Assembly: GCA_900316205.1 (NCBI GenBank)
Contig: ONBX01000007.1
Span: 35,456-99,455, forward strand
Length of the DNA: 64,000 nt
Direction of reading: 5' to 3'
Source: an uncultured Eubacteriales bacterium
Lineage (GTDB): Bacteria; Bacillota; Clostridia; Oscillospirales; Oscillospiraceae
Under the pieces are notes generated by a model that was not told where the DNA came from, did not search any database, and worked only from the letters and a program-made list of their open reading frames with translations. Position 1 is the first letter of the stretch, and each line of letters opens with the position of its first letter. Positions 8,824 through 16,440 of the stretch are shown here, piece after piece. The position numbers and the translations under genes are program-made.

Positions 8824-8851
8824 TTGACATTCTTTCAATTTGTGATATTAT
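8824..8851 (+). promoter_or_regulatory. Promoter of the tRNA pair
   Basis: A perfect TTGACA (8824-8829) is followed after 16 bp by TATTAT (8846-8851). The predicted transcript begins a few bases before tRNA-Gly. Confidence 0.85.
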
Positions 8852-8864
8852 ACCCCTTGCTGAT

Positions 8865-8940
8865 GCGGGCATAGCTCATCCGGTAGAGCGCCACCTTGCC
8901 AAGGTGGAGGTAGCGAGTTCGAGCCTCGTTGCCCGCTCCA
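8865..8940 (+). tRNA. tRNA-Gly (anticodon GCC)
   Basis: The 76-base cloverleaf has a GCGGGCA/TGCCCGC acceptor stem, a CCACC-TTGCCAA-GGTGG anticodon arm, a T arm with TTCGAGC, and an encoded CCA end. Confidence 0.97.
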
Positions 8941-8979
8941 TTCAAAACCTGTTGCGTTTGCAATGGGTTTTTTTCATAC

Positions 8980-9062
8980 GCGGGTATGGTGGAATTGGCA
9001 GACACGCTGGATTTAGGTTCCAGTGGGCAACCGTGCAGGTTCAAGTCCTGTTACCCGCACCA
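8980..9062 (+). tRNA. tRNA-Leu (anticodon TAG)
   Basis: The 83-base class II tRNA has GCGGGTA/TACCCGC acceptor pairing, the anticodon arm CTGGA-TTTAGGT-TCCAG, a short variable arm, a GGTTCAAGTCC T arm and encoded CCA. It is probably co-transcribed with tRNA-Gly 39 bases upstream. Confidence 0.96.
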
Positions 9063-9105
9063 GAAAAGGCACCCAAAAGGGTGCCTTTTCTGGTGCGGGT
9101 AACAG
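9048..9105 (+). repeat. Perfect 27-bp palindrome covering tRNA-Leu 3' end and terminator
   Basis: The left arm (9048-9074) starts inside the T arm of tRNA-Leu and includes its acceptor end and CCA. The right arm (9079-9105) is its exact reverse complement, with a 4-base AAAA loop. The inner part (AAAAGGCACCC/GGGTGCCTTTT) is a good intrinsic terminator for the tRNA transcript. The outer part is an inverted copy of the tRNA 3' end, which a terminator alone does not need. Confidence 0.95.
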
Positions 9106-9129
9106 AGCAGCTTGGTTCTGCCCGCGCAC

Positions 9130-9170
9130 AGCGCGGCGGCAGCGACGGAAGCCGCTTATGCGGCTTCCTA
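9130..9170 (+). repeat. Possible degenerate member of a dispersed repeat, with hairpin
   Basis: The segment GGCGGCAGCGACGGAAGCC resembles the core GGCGGTAACGACGGAAACG of the two 58-bp repeats between nusA and ylxR (minus strand there). It runs into the hairpin GGAAGCCGC-TTAT-GCGGCTTCC. The similarity was judged by eye over about 19 bases. Confidence 0.4.
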
Positions 9171-9310
9171 GTCCCTTTAGGGAGTTCAAGTTCTGATGTT
9201 CGTGAGATACTACAATGGATTCCTTTGTCTGACTGCTTTCTGCCTCTTTCCCATATTTTCAAGCTGTGCTATACTGTCATCAACACCTGCAGGAAGGGGG
9301 CCGACAATCA

Positions 9311-10048
9311 ATGATCTACAATAATGTCACCGATACGCTGCGTCAATGGTGCATAGAATACGGGCAAATGGGCTTGAGCATGTATGCTTTTCAAGGCGGT
9401 CCCTCTTCCCTTCTATATCGTGTGCCTTATGATCTTGCCTTCTGGCTCGGAACACTGACCGATCGTGACTTTTCCGATTATGCTTCCTATTTCCAGGCCG
9501 TCCGGGATCTGCTCCCCGTACCCATTACGCCGCCTCTGGGGCATGAACCCACTAAGATCGAGCAATACTATATACAAAATACCGAGCTGGCTTTTTTGGA
9601 ACAGTTCTCCCTTCTTGCGCCAGACTGCCCCTTCCCTGGGATCCCCTATTTCCGCGTTCTTCCGGAAGCGGAAGCCTCTTCCGTAAAAGGCAAGCTTGCC
9701 GAGCTCTGGGACTGTCGTGAAAACCAATACTGGTATCCGCTTTCCGCTGTGTCGATTCCAACCGATCAGCTCTGCTATGTCTCGACCTCATCCCTGGAAG
9801 GACATCTGGATGAGCTTGGCGCTCTTCTCCTGCTTTCCGAAAAGCACGCCTTTTGCGTGGGGGAAAGCTGGTTCAACTTACCCAACTGCGTGGAAACGGG
9901 AGAGCTTTCCGACTATGCAGGCAGCGAGTGCTTCTATGCGGCAAAGGATTATCGTTGGCTGATCTATTTCTCCCATGAGGACACCGTGAGCTTTGCAGGG
10001 AGCATCGTTCCCATGATAAAAGAACGTTTCGGGGAGGCATCAAAATGA
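9311..10048 (+). CDS. Unrecognised accessory protein A
   Basis: A 245-residue soluble protein, rich in aromatic residues (WCIEYGQMGLSMYAF near the start, YPLSAVSIP in the middle). No signal peptide, membrane helix or known catalytic motif is seen. The ATG at 9311 is preceded by AGGAAGGGGG. It overlaps the next gene by four bases, so the two form a translationally coupled pair. It lies directly after the tRNA-Leu palindrome, a typical entry site for transferred DNA. It could be an immunity-like protein, but no toxin is visible. Confidence 0.65.
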   Translation: MIYNNVTDTLRQWCIEYGQMGLSMYAFQGGPSSLLYRVPYDLAFWLGTLTDRDFSDYASYFQAVRDLLPVPITPPLGHEPTKIEQYYIQNTELAFLEQFSLLAPDCPFPGIPYFRVLPEAEASSVKGKLAELWDCRENQYWYPLSAVSIPTDQLCYVSTSSLEGHLDELGALLLLSEKHAFCVGESWFNLPNCVETGELSDYAGSECFYAAKDYRWLIYFSHEDTVSFAGSIVPMIKERFGEASK

Positions 10049-10674
10049 AAAAAGCAGCGCTTCAAAAAACCATAGCAGAGATTTGCCATGGTTTCGGCTT
10101 TGAAAAAAGCAAAGGCAGCGACTATACCAGACTTGACGAAAAGGGCGACCTTCGCTTTGTTCTGCGGATCCCCGACGGCAAAAAAGGCTTTGTCTTTGGC
10201 GCGCAGTTTCCGGATTTGGGAGAAAGCGACGGGCTCCTTTCCCACTGCATGCTGCGGCAATTTGATTTCGCCTATGAACTTGCTTATGGCGATACGAAGG
10301 AATACACAGCGGAAGAGATTCAGAGTTCAGCGGAAATCGTATTGGACTTCTATCGTCCCTATTGGGAGCTTGGCCTCCCCTACCTGCGCGAAAAGTCCAA
10401 AGAATGGACTTTCGGAGATCTGAACGATGCTCTGCGCAATCAAATCCTTCTTCGGCTGGGCCTATCCCCCATCGACCCTTATTCCGAGGAATACCTGAGG
10501 GAAACTGCGGAAAAGCTCAGGGAACGCGGAGAGCAGATCATCACACTGGAGGAGTATCTTTCCCATCAGGATTTCTATGACAGATACCGGGAACTTGGTG
10601 CCGAGATCCGTGTTGAGGAAAAGCAGGGCAAGGTGATCATCGATTTTCATCAGCCCAGATGGTTTTCCCGCTGA
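10045..10674 (+). CDS. Unrecognised accessory protein B (possibly DUF4304-like)
   Basis: A 209-residue soluble protein. Its first 60 residues (ALQKTIAEICHGFGFEKSK, then YTRLDEKGDLRFVLRI) resemble the layout of DUF4304-like proteins: an N-terminal helix, a GF turn, then beta strands. The C-terminal half is charged and helical. It starts within the stop of the previous gene (ATGA overlap). No enzyme motif is seen. Sequence alone does not give a function. Confidence 0.65.
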   Translation: MKKAALQKTIAEICHGFGFEKSKGSDYTRLDEKGDLRFVLRIPDGKKGFVFGAQFPDLGESDGLLSHCMLRQFDFAYELAYGDTKEYTAEEIQSSAEIVLDFYRPYWELGLPYLREKSKEWTFGDLNDALRNQILLRLGLSPIDPYSEEYLRETAEKLRERGEQIITLEEYLSHQDFYDRYRELGAEIRVEEKQGKVIIDFHQPRWFSR

Positions 10675-10702
10675 GCGAAAGCTCAAAAGAAAAAACGCAA
10701 AA

Positions 10703-10724
10703 GCGGGGCGCAGATGCGCCCCGC
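10703..10724 (-). terminator. Hairpin with T-tract on the minus strand
   Basis: GCGGGGCGCA pairs with TGCGCCCCGC (10703-10712 with 10715-10724). The T-rich tail TTTTGCGTTTTTTC is on the minus-strand side, although the flanking genes are both on the plus strand. It may work weakly in both directions or guard against antisense transcription. Confidence 0.5.
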
Positions 10725-10768
10725 CCGCGGTTATCCGTCCCGTTTTCCGGGAAAAACCGGTCTTCCGC

Positions 10769-10797
10769 TTGACATTTTTCCGGTTTGGATGTATCTC
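10769..10797 (+). promoter_or_regulatory. Possible promoter upstream of bofA
   Basis: TTGACA (10769-10774), 17 bp, TATCTC (10792-10797). It would give a leader of about 120 bases before the bofA start. The -10 match is only fair. Confidence 0.4.
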
Positions 10798-10922
10798 TAT
10801 AGAGTCTCTTTCGAGATCGCACCCAAAGTCTCTGTCTCTCCGAAAAGCTGTCCGCCCTTAGTATGTGCAATGCAGCAAGGCTTACGCAGGAAGCTTTTCC
10901 CTTCTGAAAAAGGAGTTTTTTC

Positions 10923-11228
10923 GTGGATAAACTTGAACTTTTGAAACAGTTTCTCGCTTCCGGACACCTTCCCTTCGCGGCCCTCTCCGCCGGCGGGCTG
11001 GTCATCATCGTGTTTCTGGTGATGCTGCTGGCCAAGCCCCTGGGGAAGATCGTGAAGCTGCTGCTGCACGCGGTGCTGGGCTTCGCGCTGCTCTTCGTGC
11101 TGAACACCTACGTGCCGCTGGAGTTTCTGCATCTGGAGCCCAGCCTTGCCAACTGCATCGTGGCCGGCGTGGGCGGCGTCCCCGGCGTGATCTTACTGCT
11201 GCTTTTTCAATACTTTATCGCGCAATGA
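10923..11228 (+). CDS. bofA: BofA family pro-sigma-K processing inhibitor
   Basis: This 101-residue membrane protein has two long hydrophobic helices (about 22-40 and 44-62) and the C-terminal GVGGVPGV segment that marks the BofA family. In Bacillus, BofA sits in the outer forespore membrane with SpoIVFA and holds the SpoIVFB protease inactive until the forespore signals, so that sigma-K is released on time. The start is GTG preceded by AAAGGAG. sigK is in the same window, about 15 kb away. Confidence 0.85.
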   Translation: MDKLELLKQFLASGHLPFAALSAGGLVIIVFLVMLLAKPLGKIVKLLLHAVLGFALLFVLNTYVPLEFLHLEPSLANCIVAGVGGVPGVILLLLFQYFIAQ

Positions 11229-11238
11229 AATAAGAACT

Positions 11239-11278
11239 CACGGGAGGATCCAAAGAAACGGATCCTCCCGTGTTTTTT
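11239..11278. terminator. Strong bidirectional terminator
   Basis: CACGGGAGGATCC (11239-11251) pairs with GGATCCTCCCGTG (11260-11272), followed by TTTTTT, between convergent bofA and the HAD gene. Confidence 0.92.
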
Positions 11279-11975
11279 ATAAAAGCCCGATCGAGACGAG
11301 AAATGCCGGCAGTTCGGAAATCGATCTGATCTCCGCCTCCGGCACGATGTCCGGCCTGCCGGGACGTCCCTGGGGATTGAGCCAGCAGGTGTGCATCCCG
11401 CTGCGGATACCGCCCTGAATATCCGAGGTAAGGCTGTCCCCCACCATCACGGCGCGGGACGCTTCAAAGTCCGGGATCCTTGCGATGCAGCGGCCGTAGT
11501 ATTCCTCCGAGGGCTTGTCCGCTCCCATGAGCTCGGAAATGAAGATATCTTCAAAATAGGGGCCGATGCCGGAGCTTGCAATCCGTGACTCCTGCACGGC
11601 GGCACAGCCGTTGGAGGCCAGGAAAAGCCGCGCTCTGCCTTGCAGTCCCCGCAGCAGCTCTTCCGCGCCTGGGATGAAACGGTGTCCGTCCGCCAGGAGT
11701 TCTTCATAACGACGCCCCACCTCCTCCGCGGAGGCGGCGATTCCCTGCTCCTCAAAGAGAAGCTGGAAACGGCGCACCAGCACCTGCTCCCGGGTCAGAA
11801 TGCCCCTCTCCAGCAGCTCCCACTGGCTGCGGTTGATGTCGCTGTAGCGGTCCAGGATCTCAGGTCTCGGGTCAAGGCCCGCTTCCCGGAAGGCCCGGGA
11901 CAAAGCCCGCTGCTCCGCCCAGTGAAAATCCAGGATGGTATCATCCAGATCCAGAAAAACAAGAGGCTTTTTCAT
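11277..11975 (-). CDS. YjjG-family HAD phosphatase (noncanonical pyrimidine nucleotidase-like)
   Basis: The 232-residue protein has motif I FLDLDDTILDF (D9, D11), a helical cap with WELLERG, motif II at LASNG, motif III K of DKPS and motif IV GDSLTSDIQGG. The order and the DDTI signature match the YjjG group, house-cleaning phosphatases for modified nucleotides. It begins four bases inside the end of murF and so follows murF in one operon. The substrate is inferred from the family. Confidence 0.85.
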   Translation of the reverse strand: MKKPLVFLDLDDTILDFHWAEQRALSRAFREAGLDPRPEILDRYSDINRSQWELLERGILTREQVLVRRFQLLFEEQGIAASAEEVGRRYEELLADGHRFIPGAEELLRGLQGRARLFLASNGCAAVQESRIASSGIGPYFEDIFISELMGADKPSEEYYGRCIARIPDFEASRAVMVGDSLTSDIQGGIRSGMHTCWLNPQGRPGRPDIVPEAEIRSISELPAFLVSIGLL

Positions 11976-13318
11976 AGCGTTTTCAGAGCCTCCGCGATAG
12001 ATTCAAAGTGCATGCCGCGAGATGCCTTCACCAGCACCCGGTCTCCCTGCCGGATGATCTCCGGGAGCAGTCGAAGAAGTTCCTCCCGGTCCGGGAACCA
12101 GCGGCCCCGTTCTCCCGCGCCGAGAGCCATTTCCCGGGAAAGAGGTCCGGTGCAGAGGATCAGGTCGACACCCTTTTCCGCGGCGTAGGCGCCGGCGTCC
12201 CGGTGCATCTCCCTCTCTCCGGGGCCAAGTTCCAGCATATCGCCAAAGACACAGACGTGCCGTCCCGCCAGCTGCATGAGGGAATCCACCCCGCATTTCA
12301 CCGAATCGGGATTGGCATTGTAGCTGTCGTCGATGAGGGTGATCTTCCCGGTCTCCGTGACGGCGGCGCGGCTGCCTACGGTTTCATAGGCGGCGATGCC
12401 CCGGATGATCTCCTCCTCGGTAAGTCCCAGGGTCAGTCCCACCGCAGCCCCTTCCAGTGCGGCATAGATCATATGATTGCCGAAGGACGGAATGCGGACC
12501 GCCATTTCTCCGCCGTCATAGAGGATCGTGCAGGCGGTATGACCCTGTTCGTCCACCCGGATATCCCGTGCGCGTATATCGCAATGATCTCCCAAGCCGA
12601 AGCTCAGCTTCTTCTGGGAGCACTCCAGCGAGCACAGCAGATCGTCGTCCCCGTTCACGATGACGACGCCATTTTCGTCCATGCCCTCCAGCATCTCGGT
12701 CTTGGCCTGAAACACACCTCTGCGGTCATGGAGAAACTCCAGGTGGGCATGACCGATCACCGTAAATACCGCCACCGTGGGATGAACGATCTTCGTCAGC
12801 GCCCGCATTTCTCCAAAGCCGGAAATGCCCATCTCCACCACGGCGGCCTCATGTTCCGGCTCGATGCGGGAGATCGTCATGGGAACGCCGATCTGATTGT
12901 TGAGATTTCTATCTGTTTTCAGCACCCGGAAGCGCTGCTCCAGGACGGAAGCGATCATCTCCTTGGCGGAGGTCTTGCCAACGCTGCCGGTGATGCCGAT
13001 CATGGGGATCATAAGGTCCCGCCGGTATTCCGCGGCGATCTTTTCCAGTGCCGTCTGCACATCTTCAACAAGGAGAATGGGCCGCGTCTCCCCTTCCGGG
13101 ATCCGCTGGGCCAGGCAGCAGGCCGCGCCCTTTTGAAAGGCCGCGGCAATATAATCGTGCCCGTCCACATTCTCGCCCTTATAGGCCACGAAAAGGTCCC
13201 CGGGCCGAACCTGGCGACTGTCGATGATGATCCGGTCCAGTTCCGAATTGCCGTCAAAAGCGCCGCAGAGCCGTCCGCCGGAGGCTTTTTCGGCGCGCAG
13301 TAAAGTCATATTCTTCAT
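11972..13318 (-). CDS. murF: UDP-N-acetylmuramoyl-tripeptide--D-alanyl-D-alanine ligase
   Basis: The 448-residue Mur ligase has an N-terminal UDP-binding domain with DSRQVRPGDLF (33-43), the ATP P-loop GITGSVGKTS (108-117), the EMGISGFGEM segment, the NANPDS motif, and a C-terminal ligase domain with FGDMLELG. It adds D-Ala-D-Ala to the UDP-MurNAc tripeptide, the last cytoplasmic step of precursor synthesis. The ATG at 13318 is chosen because GGAGGAACG lies just upstream and the promoter -10 leaves room for no earlier start. It shares an operon with the YjjG-like gene. Confidence 0.95.
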   Translation of the reverse strand: MKNMTLLRAEKASGGRLCGAFDGNSELDRIIIDSRQVRPGDLFVAYKGENVDGHDYIAAAFQKGAACCLAQRIPEGETRPILLVEDVQTALEKIAAEYRRDLMIPMIGITGSVGKTSAKEMIASVLEQRFRVLKTDRNLNNQIGVPMTISRIEPEHEAAVVEMGISGFGEMRALTKIVHPTVAVFTVIGHAHLEFLHDRRGVFQAKTEMLEGMDENGVVIVNGDDDLLCSLECSQKKLSFGLGDHCDIRARDIRVDEQGHTACTILYDGGEMAVRIPSFGNHMIYAALEGAAVGLTLGLTEEEIIRGIAAYETVGSRAAVTETGKITLIDDSYNANPDSVKCGVDSLMQLAGRHVCVFGDMLELGPGEREMHRDAGAYAAEKGVDLILCTGPLSREMALGAGERGRWFPDREELLRLLPEIIRQGDRVLVKASRGMHFESIAEALKTL

Positions 13319-13338
13319 ATCCGTTCCTCCATGTTCAG

Positions 13339-13367
13339 AGTATAGCATATGCGCCCACAGCATGCAA
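13339..13367 (-). promoter_or_regulatory. murF promoter
   Basis: TTGCAT (13362-13367), 17 bp, TATACT (13339-13344) with a TG upstream of the -10. The leader to the murF ATG is only about 15 bases. Confidence 0.75.
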
Positions 13368-13461
13368 AAGAATTCCGCGCCGTTTCGAAAAAAAGTAGTG
13401 CAATCACAGGATAGATATGCTATACTGTTGCGGTGAAATTGAGAAATAAGAGGACAGACCT

Positions 13462-14457
13462 ATGAATTACGTTGTGGTGGATCTGGAGTGGAACCAGGCC
13501 ATGAGCTCCAAATCCTCCGTCTTTAATAAGCTTCCTATCCATCTGCGGGGCGAGATCATTGAGATCGGCGCGGTGAAACTGGATGAAAACATGAAGCCCA
13601 CCGAGGAATTCACCATCGATGTGAAGCCTGTTTACTTCCGTCGCATGCACTATAAGGTGAAGAAGATCACTGGCTTTGACAAGGATCGCCTGGCCAATGG
13701 CGTTGGCTTTCCCGAAGCCCTGGCCCGCTTCCGGGAGTGGTGCGGCGACGGTGTCACCTTTCTGACCTGGGGCTGTGACGATCAGGGGATCCTGGAACAG
13801 AACATCATCATCCACGACCTGGATTGGGACTGGATCGAGGGCTGGATCAATCTGCAGCTCATCTACAATCTCCAGACCGGTGGAGACAAGAACCAGAAGT
13901 CTCTGGCCAGCGCCATGGAGCACTTTGAGATCGAGCAGACCAGAGTTGCCCACGACGCTCTGGGCGACGCTTACAACACCGCCTTGGTGAGCACGCACCT
14001 GGACATGGCCGAGGGCCTGCGCCTCTACCCCGAGGCGGACAAGATCCTGGCTTCCCGGATGCCCAACTACAAGCCCTCTGCGGAGGAGACCGGGCCCCGG
14101 GCTCTGCTGCACGAAAGCTTCGAGGGGCTGGAAAGCAAGACCGCTGCCTTTGCCGACGAACGGCTGGGCAAGGTTCTCTGCCCGGTGTGCGGCAAGGAGC
14201 TGGAAGGGACCCGCTGGGTCAACCAGGGAGATCAGCGCTATATGAATCTCTTCACCTGTGAAGAGGACGGCTCCTTCCTTTCCCGCGTCCGCTTCCGCAA
14301 GGATCCGGTGAACGGAAGCTGGGTCTGCAACAAGCTGATCTATGAGGCGGATGCGGAACTGCAGGGCTTTTACCAGAACAAAGCCAGCCAGTCCCGCCGC
14401 CGGGGCCGCAGCCGCGGCAACCGCAAGAACCGCGCCGCCAACAAGCAGCCGCTGTGA
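13462..14457 (+). CDS. DEDDh-type 3'-5' exonuclease domain protein
   Basis: The 331-residue protein starts with the ExoI motif VVVDLEWN (D7, E9). EIGAVK, the TWGCDDQG segment and HDALGDAYNT (ExoIII with H and D) complete a DEDDh active site like that of KapD and other small exonucleases. After about residue 235 there is a CPVCGKEL segment with a further cysteine that may bind zinc, and the protein ends in a strongly basic tail of Arg and Lys that could bind nucleic acid. RNA or DNA could be the substrate. An extended -10 (TGCTATACT) lies about 35 bases upstream. Confidence 0.85.
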   Translation: MNYVVVDLEWNQAMSSKSSVFNKLPIHLRGEIIEIGAVKLDENMKPTEEFTIDVKPVYFRRMHYKVKKITGFDKDRLANGVGFPEALARFREWCGDGVTFLTWGCDDQGILEQNIIIHDLDWDWIEGWINLQLIYNLQTGGDKNQKSLASAMEHFEIEQTRVAHDALGDAYNTALVSTHLDMAEGLRLYPEADKILASRMPNYKPSAEETGPRALLHESFEGLESKTAAFADERLGKVLCPVCGKELEGTRWVNQGDQRYMNLFTCEEDGSFLSRVRFRKDPVNGSWVCNKLIYEADAELQGFYQNKASQSRRRGRSRGNRKNRAANKQPL

Positions 14458-14470
14458 TGCTGAACGAGCA

Positions 14471-14513
14471 AACGACCACTTTTCACACTGGATGAAAAGT
14501 GGTCGTTTTTTTA
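14471..14513. terminator. Bidirectional terminator
   Basis: AACGACCACTTTTC (14471-14484) pairs with GAAAAGTGGTCGTT (14494-14507), followed by seven T, between convergent genes. Confidence 0.92.
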
Positions 14514-15122
14514 TTCTACCGTGCCGGCAAATACCGCATCACAGTACCTGTCCCAGAGGATCTCATACTCCTCGTGCTCCAGAAGCTTCATATCCCCCGG
14601 CGTAAAAATTCCCCGCGTTCTTGCCTCTCGCACAAAGGACCACACCCAGTCGTCCGTCTCGGAAATGACGGCATACACATGTTCGATCCCCTGCCGTGCC
14701 GCCCAAAAGAGCCTGGTATGGCCGTCCAGGGCGATATAGCGGTCTTCCCAGGGCAGGACCTGAATGATCACGTCTTTCCAGCCGGAGAGAAAAGTCTCCA
14801 CAGCCGCAAGCTTTTCCCGGTCTACATAGAACTGCGAGGGCTGTATGCGCGTGATGGGAAGCGCGATCTTCTCCGGCTGAGGAAAGCGGGCAAGCAGACT
14901 TCCCTGCGCATCGGAAAAGCGCACGATATGGGGCGCGTGAAAGCGAAAGGCCTCGATCAGTTCCGGGAAAGCCTCCCAGTTTCTGCCGCGCACAACGGCA
15001 CGGTCCGGGCCGGTGATCTCCACTTCATAAGGCTCTCCATCCACGAGATAAGCCCCGTGCTGATACAGGACCGTCTGGGAAAAACGAGGGTCCCTGTAAC
15101 TGTCAATACGCCGGATGTCCAC
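14511..15122 (-). CDS. ParB/Srx-fold domain protein of unknown role
   Basis: The 203-residue protein carries IALDGHTRLFWAARQG in its C-terminal half, the DGHxR core of the ParB N-terminal (sulfiredoxin-like) fold, preceded by the strand FYVDREKL. The N-terminal half is a beta-rich region without known motifs. It has no helix-turn-helix, so it is unlikely to be a partition protein; single-domain members can be nucleotide-binding or nuclease-like. The GTG at 15122 is chosen for GGGGGAG upstream. A promoter TTGCTG-17-TATACT (15166-15194) precedes it. Confidence 0.65.
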   Translation of the reverse strand: MDIRRIDSYRDPRFSQTVLYQHGAYLVDGEPYEVEITGPDRAVVRGRNWEAFPELIEAFRFHAPHIVRFSDAQGSLLARFPQPEKIALPITRIQPSQFYVDREKLAAVETFLSGWKDVIIQVLPWEDRYIALDGHTRLFWAARQGIEHVYAVISETDDWVWSFVREARTRGIFTPGDMKLLEHEEYEILWDRYCDAVFAGTVE

Positions 15123-15165
15123 GGTGCTCTCCCCCCCTCTCGACGACTCATCCTTCTCTTTCCCA

Positions 15166-15194
15166 AGTATAGCACAGGATCTCTTCCACAGCAA
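15166..15194 (-). promoter_or_regulatory. Promoter of the ParB-fold gene
   Basis: TTGCTG (15189-15194), 17 bp, TATACT (15166-15171) on the minus strand. The -35 overlaps the T-rich tail of the hairpin that ends the upstream regulator gene. Confidence 0.65.
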
Positions 15195-15238
15195 CAAAAG
15201 GCAGCCGGTCCAGGTCAGAAAGACGTGGATCGGCTGCC
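15195..15238 (-). terminator. Probable terminator of the Xre/GDV-repeat gene
   Basis: GGCAGCCG and CGGCTGCC (15200-15207 and 15231-15238) pair around a 23-base loop that may fold further. On the minus strand the stem is followed by TTTTGTTG. Confidence 0.55.
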
Positions 15239-15243
15239 GTTAT

Positions 15244-16338
15244 TTATTCTTCTTTGTCCTTGTTTTTCTTGCCGAAATTAAAGCTGAACGACATGGCCCG
15301 CTGTACCGCGTCGGAGATCCTGCGGCCCAGATCCTCCCCGAAGTCGGAGGTCTGCTCCGCGGCGTTCTGCGCCCTCTCGATCTCCCGATCGATCAGGTCA
15401 TCCAGGTCCCGGTCGAAGGCTTCTTCATCCCAAGCTTTCGCCTTGGATGCGCCAAAGCCTGAAACGACAGAGCCATCCACGTCGCCGCATTTGACGGAGA
15501 CGCCCGCGGTCACGCTGCCGCTCACGTCATCGCAGTTGACATTGCCGCCTGCGCTGACGCTGCCATCCACATCACCGGCCTTGACGTTGCCGCCGGCCTT
15601 TACATTGCCGTCCACATCACCGCATTCAACGCTGCCTCCGGCGGTGAGATCGCCGCCCACATCGCCGCATTCGATGCCTGCGCCTGCAAAGGCGTCCCCT
15701 TCCACGTCGCCGCATTGGAGCCCGGTGCCGGCATGGGCATTGCCGCCCACATCGCCGCAGGAAACGGATTCCCCGGCCTTCACATCACCCAGGACGCCCC
15801 GGACACCCTTGACAGACCCATGGATCTCCACGGAGAAATCGCTGAAAATATTCTGCGCAGGACCCTCATAGGAAAAGACGAAATGCTTCTTTGCAGGGAT
15901 CAGATCCGGATCACCCGCAAGATGACCCACAAGGCTGTGCCCGTGATAGAGGACGGCATAGAAGCAGTCGTCATCCGGCCAGGGCAAGTCTTCACGCGGA
16001 TCATCAGGCTCGGGTCCAGCTTCCGCTTCTTCTGTCACATCCGGCTTCTCCGGTTCTTCCGCCTGCTCAGGCAGGGAAATTGCCGTCTCTTCTGCGGGGA
16101 CCAGTGCGGTCATCCTCTCTTCCTCCGGAGGAAGCGTCTCCCGGCCAAGAAGCTGATCCACGCTGACGCCAAAGAGATCCGCCAACAGCGGCAAGGTAGA
16201 AATATCCGGGCTGGATACGCCGTTTTCCCACTTGCTCACCGCCTGGAAGGTGATGCCCAGCGCATTGGCCAGCTGATCCTGAGTCATGCCGTGCTCCTTG
16301 CGTAAACGCATAATGATATTACCAATGGATTCGTTCAT
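15244..16338 (-). CDS. Xre-type HTH regulator with GDV-repeat (beta-helix-like) domain
   Basis: The 364-residue protein has an N-terminal Xre helix-turn-helix (residues 8-64, with MTQDQLANALGIT and AVSKWENG). A Pro/Glu-rich linker (70-118), a short globular part, and then about eight 15-residue repeats (172-292) of the form GDVxGxVxAGGxVxC follow. The tail is helical, ending in FSFNFGKKNKDKEE. The repeats recall right-handed beta-helix or bactofilin/DUF4097-like scaffolds and hold about eight regularly spaced cysteines. The ATG at 16338 follows AAGGAG. It is not a membrane protein. Function unknown; DNA binding plus a self-assembling or ligand-sensing domain is inferred. Confidence 0.75.
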   Translation of the reverse strand: MNESIGNIIMRLRKEHGMTQDQLANALGITFQAVSKWENGVSSPDISTLPLLADLFGVSVDQLLGRETLPPEEERMTALVPAEETAISLPEQAEEPEKPDVTEEAEAGPEPDDPREDLPWPDDDCFYAVLYHGHSLVGHLAGDPDLIPAKKHFVFSYEGPAQNIFSDFSVEIHGSVKGVRGVLGDVKAGESVSCGDVGGNAHAGTGLQCGDVEGDAFAGAGIECGDVGGDLTAGGSVECGDVDGNVKAGGNVKAGDVDGSVSAGGNVNCDDVSGSVTAGVSVKCGDVDGSVVSGFGASKAKAWDEEAFDRDLDDLIDREIERAQNAAEQTSDFGEDLGRRISDAVQRAMSFSFNFGKKNKDKEE

Positions 16339-16440
16339 GTCGATCTCCTTTCTCAATCAGGCTGCGCGCCGCCCTTCTCTGGCAAAAGCGTAGCAGCAAA
16401 AAGCCACTTTTGCCAATAAACTGTTTGTTGAATCCTCAAA

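Noticed and set aside
9180-9215. GTTCAAGTTCTG, resembling the T arm of tRNA-Leu
   Set aside because: Only about ten bases match and no acceptor or anticodon stem can be folded; a tRNA remnant is not supported.
15463-15825. Regular repeats in the DNA that could look like a CRISPR or tandem array
   Set aside because: They are in the frame of the Xre/GDV-repeat protein with a 45-base period, have no unique spacers, and code for the 15-residue repeats.
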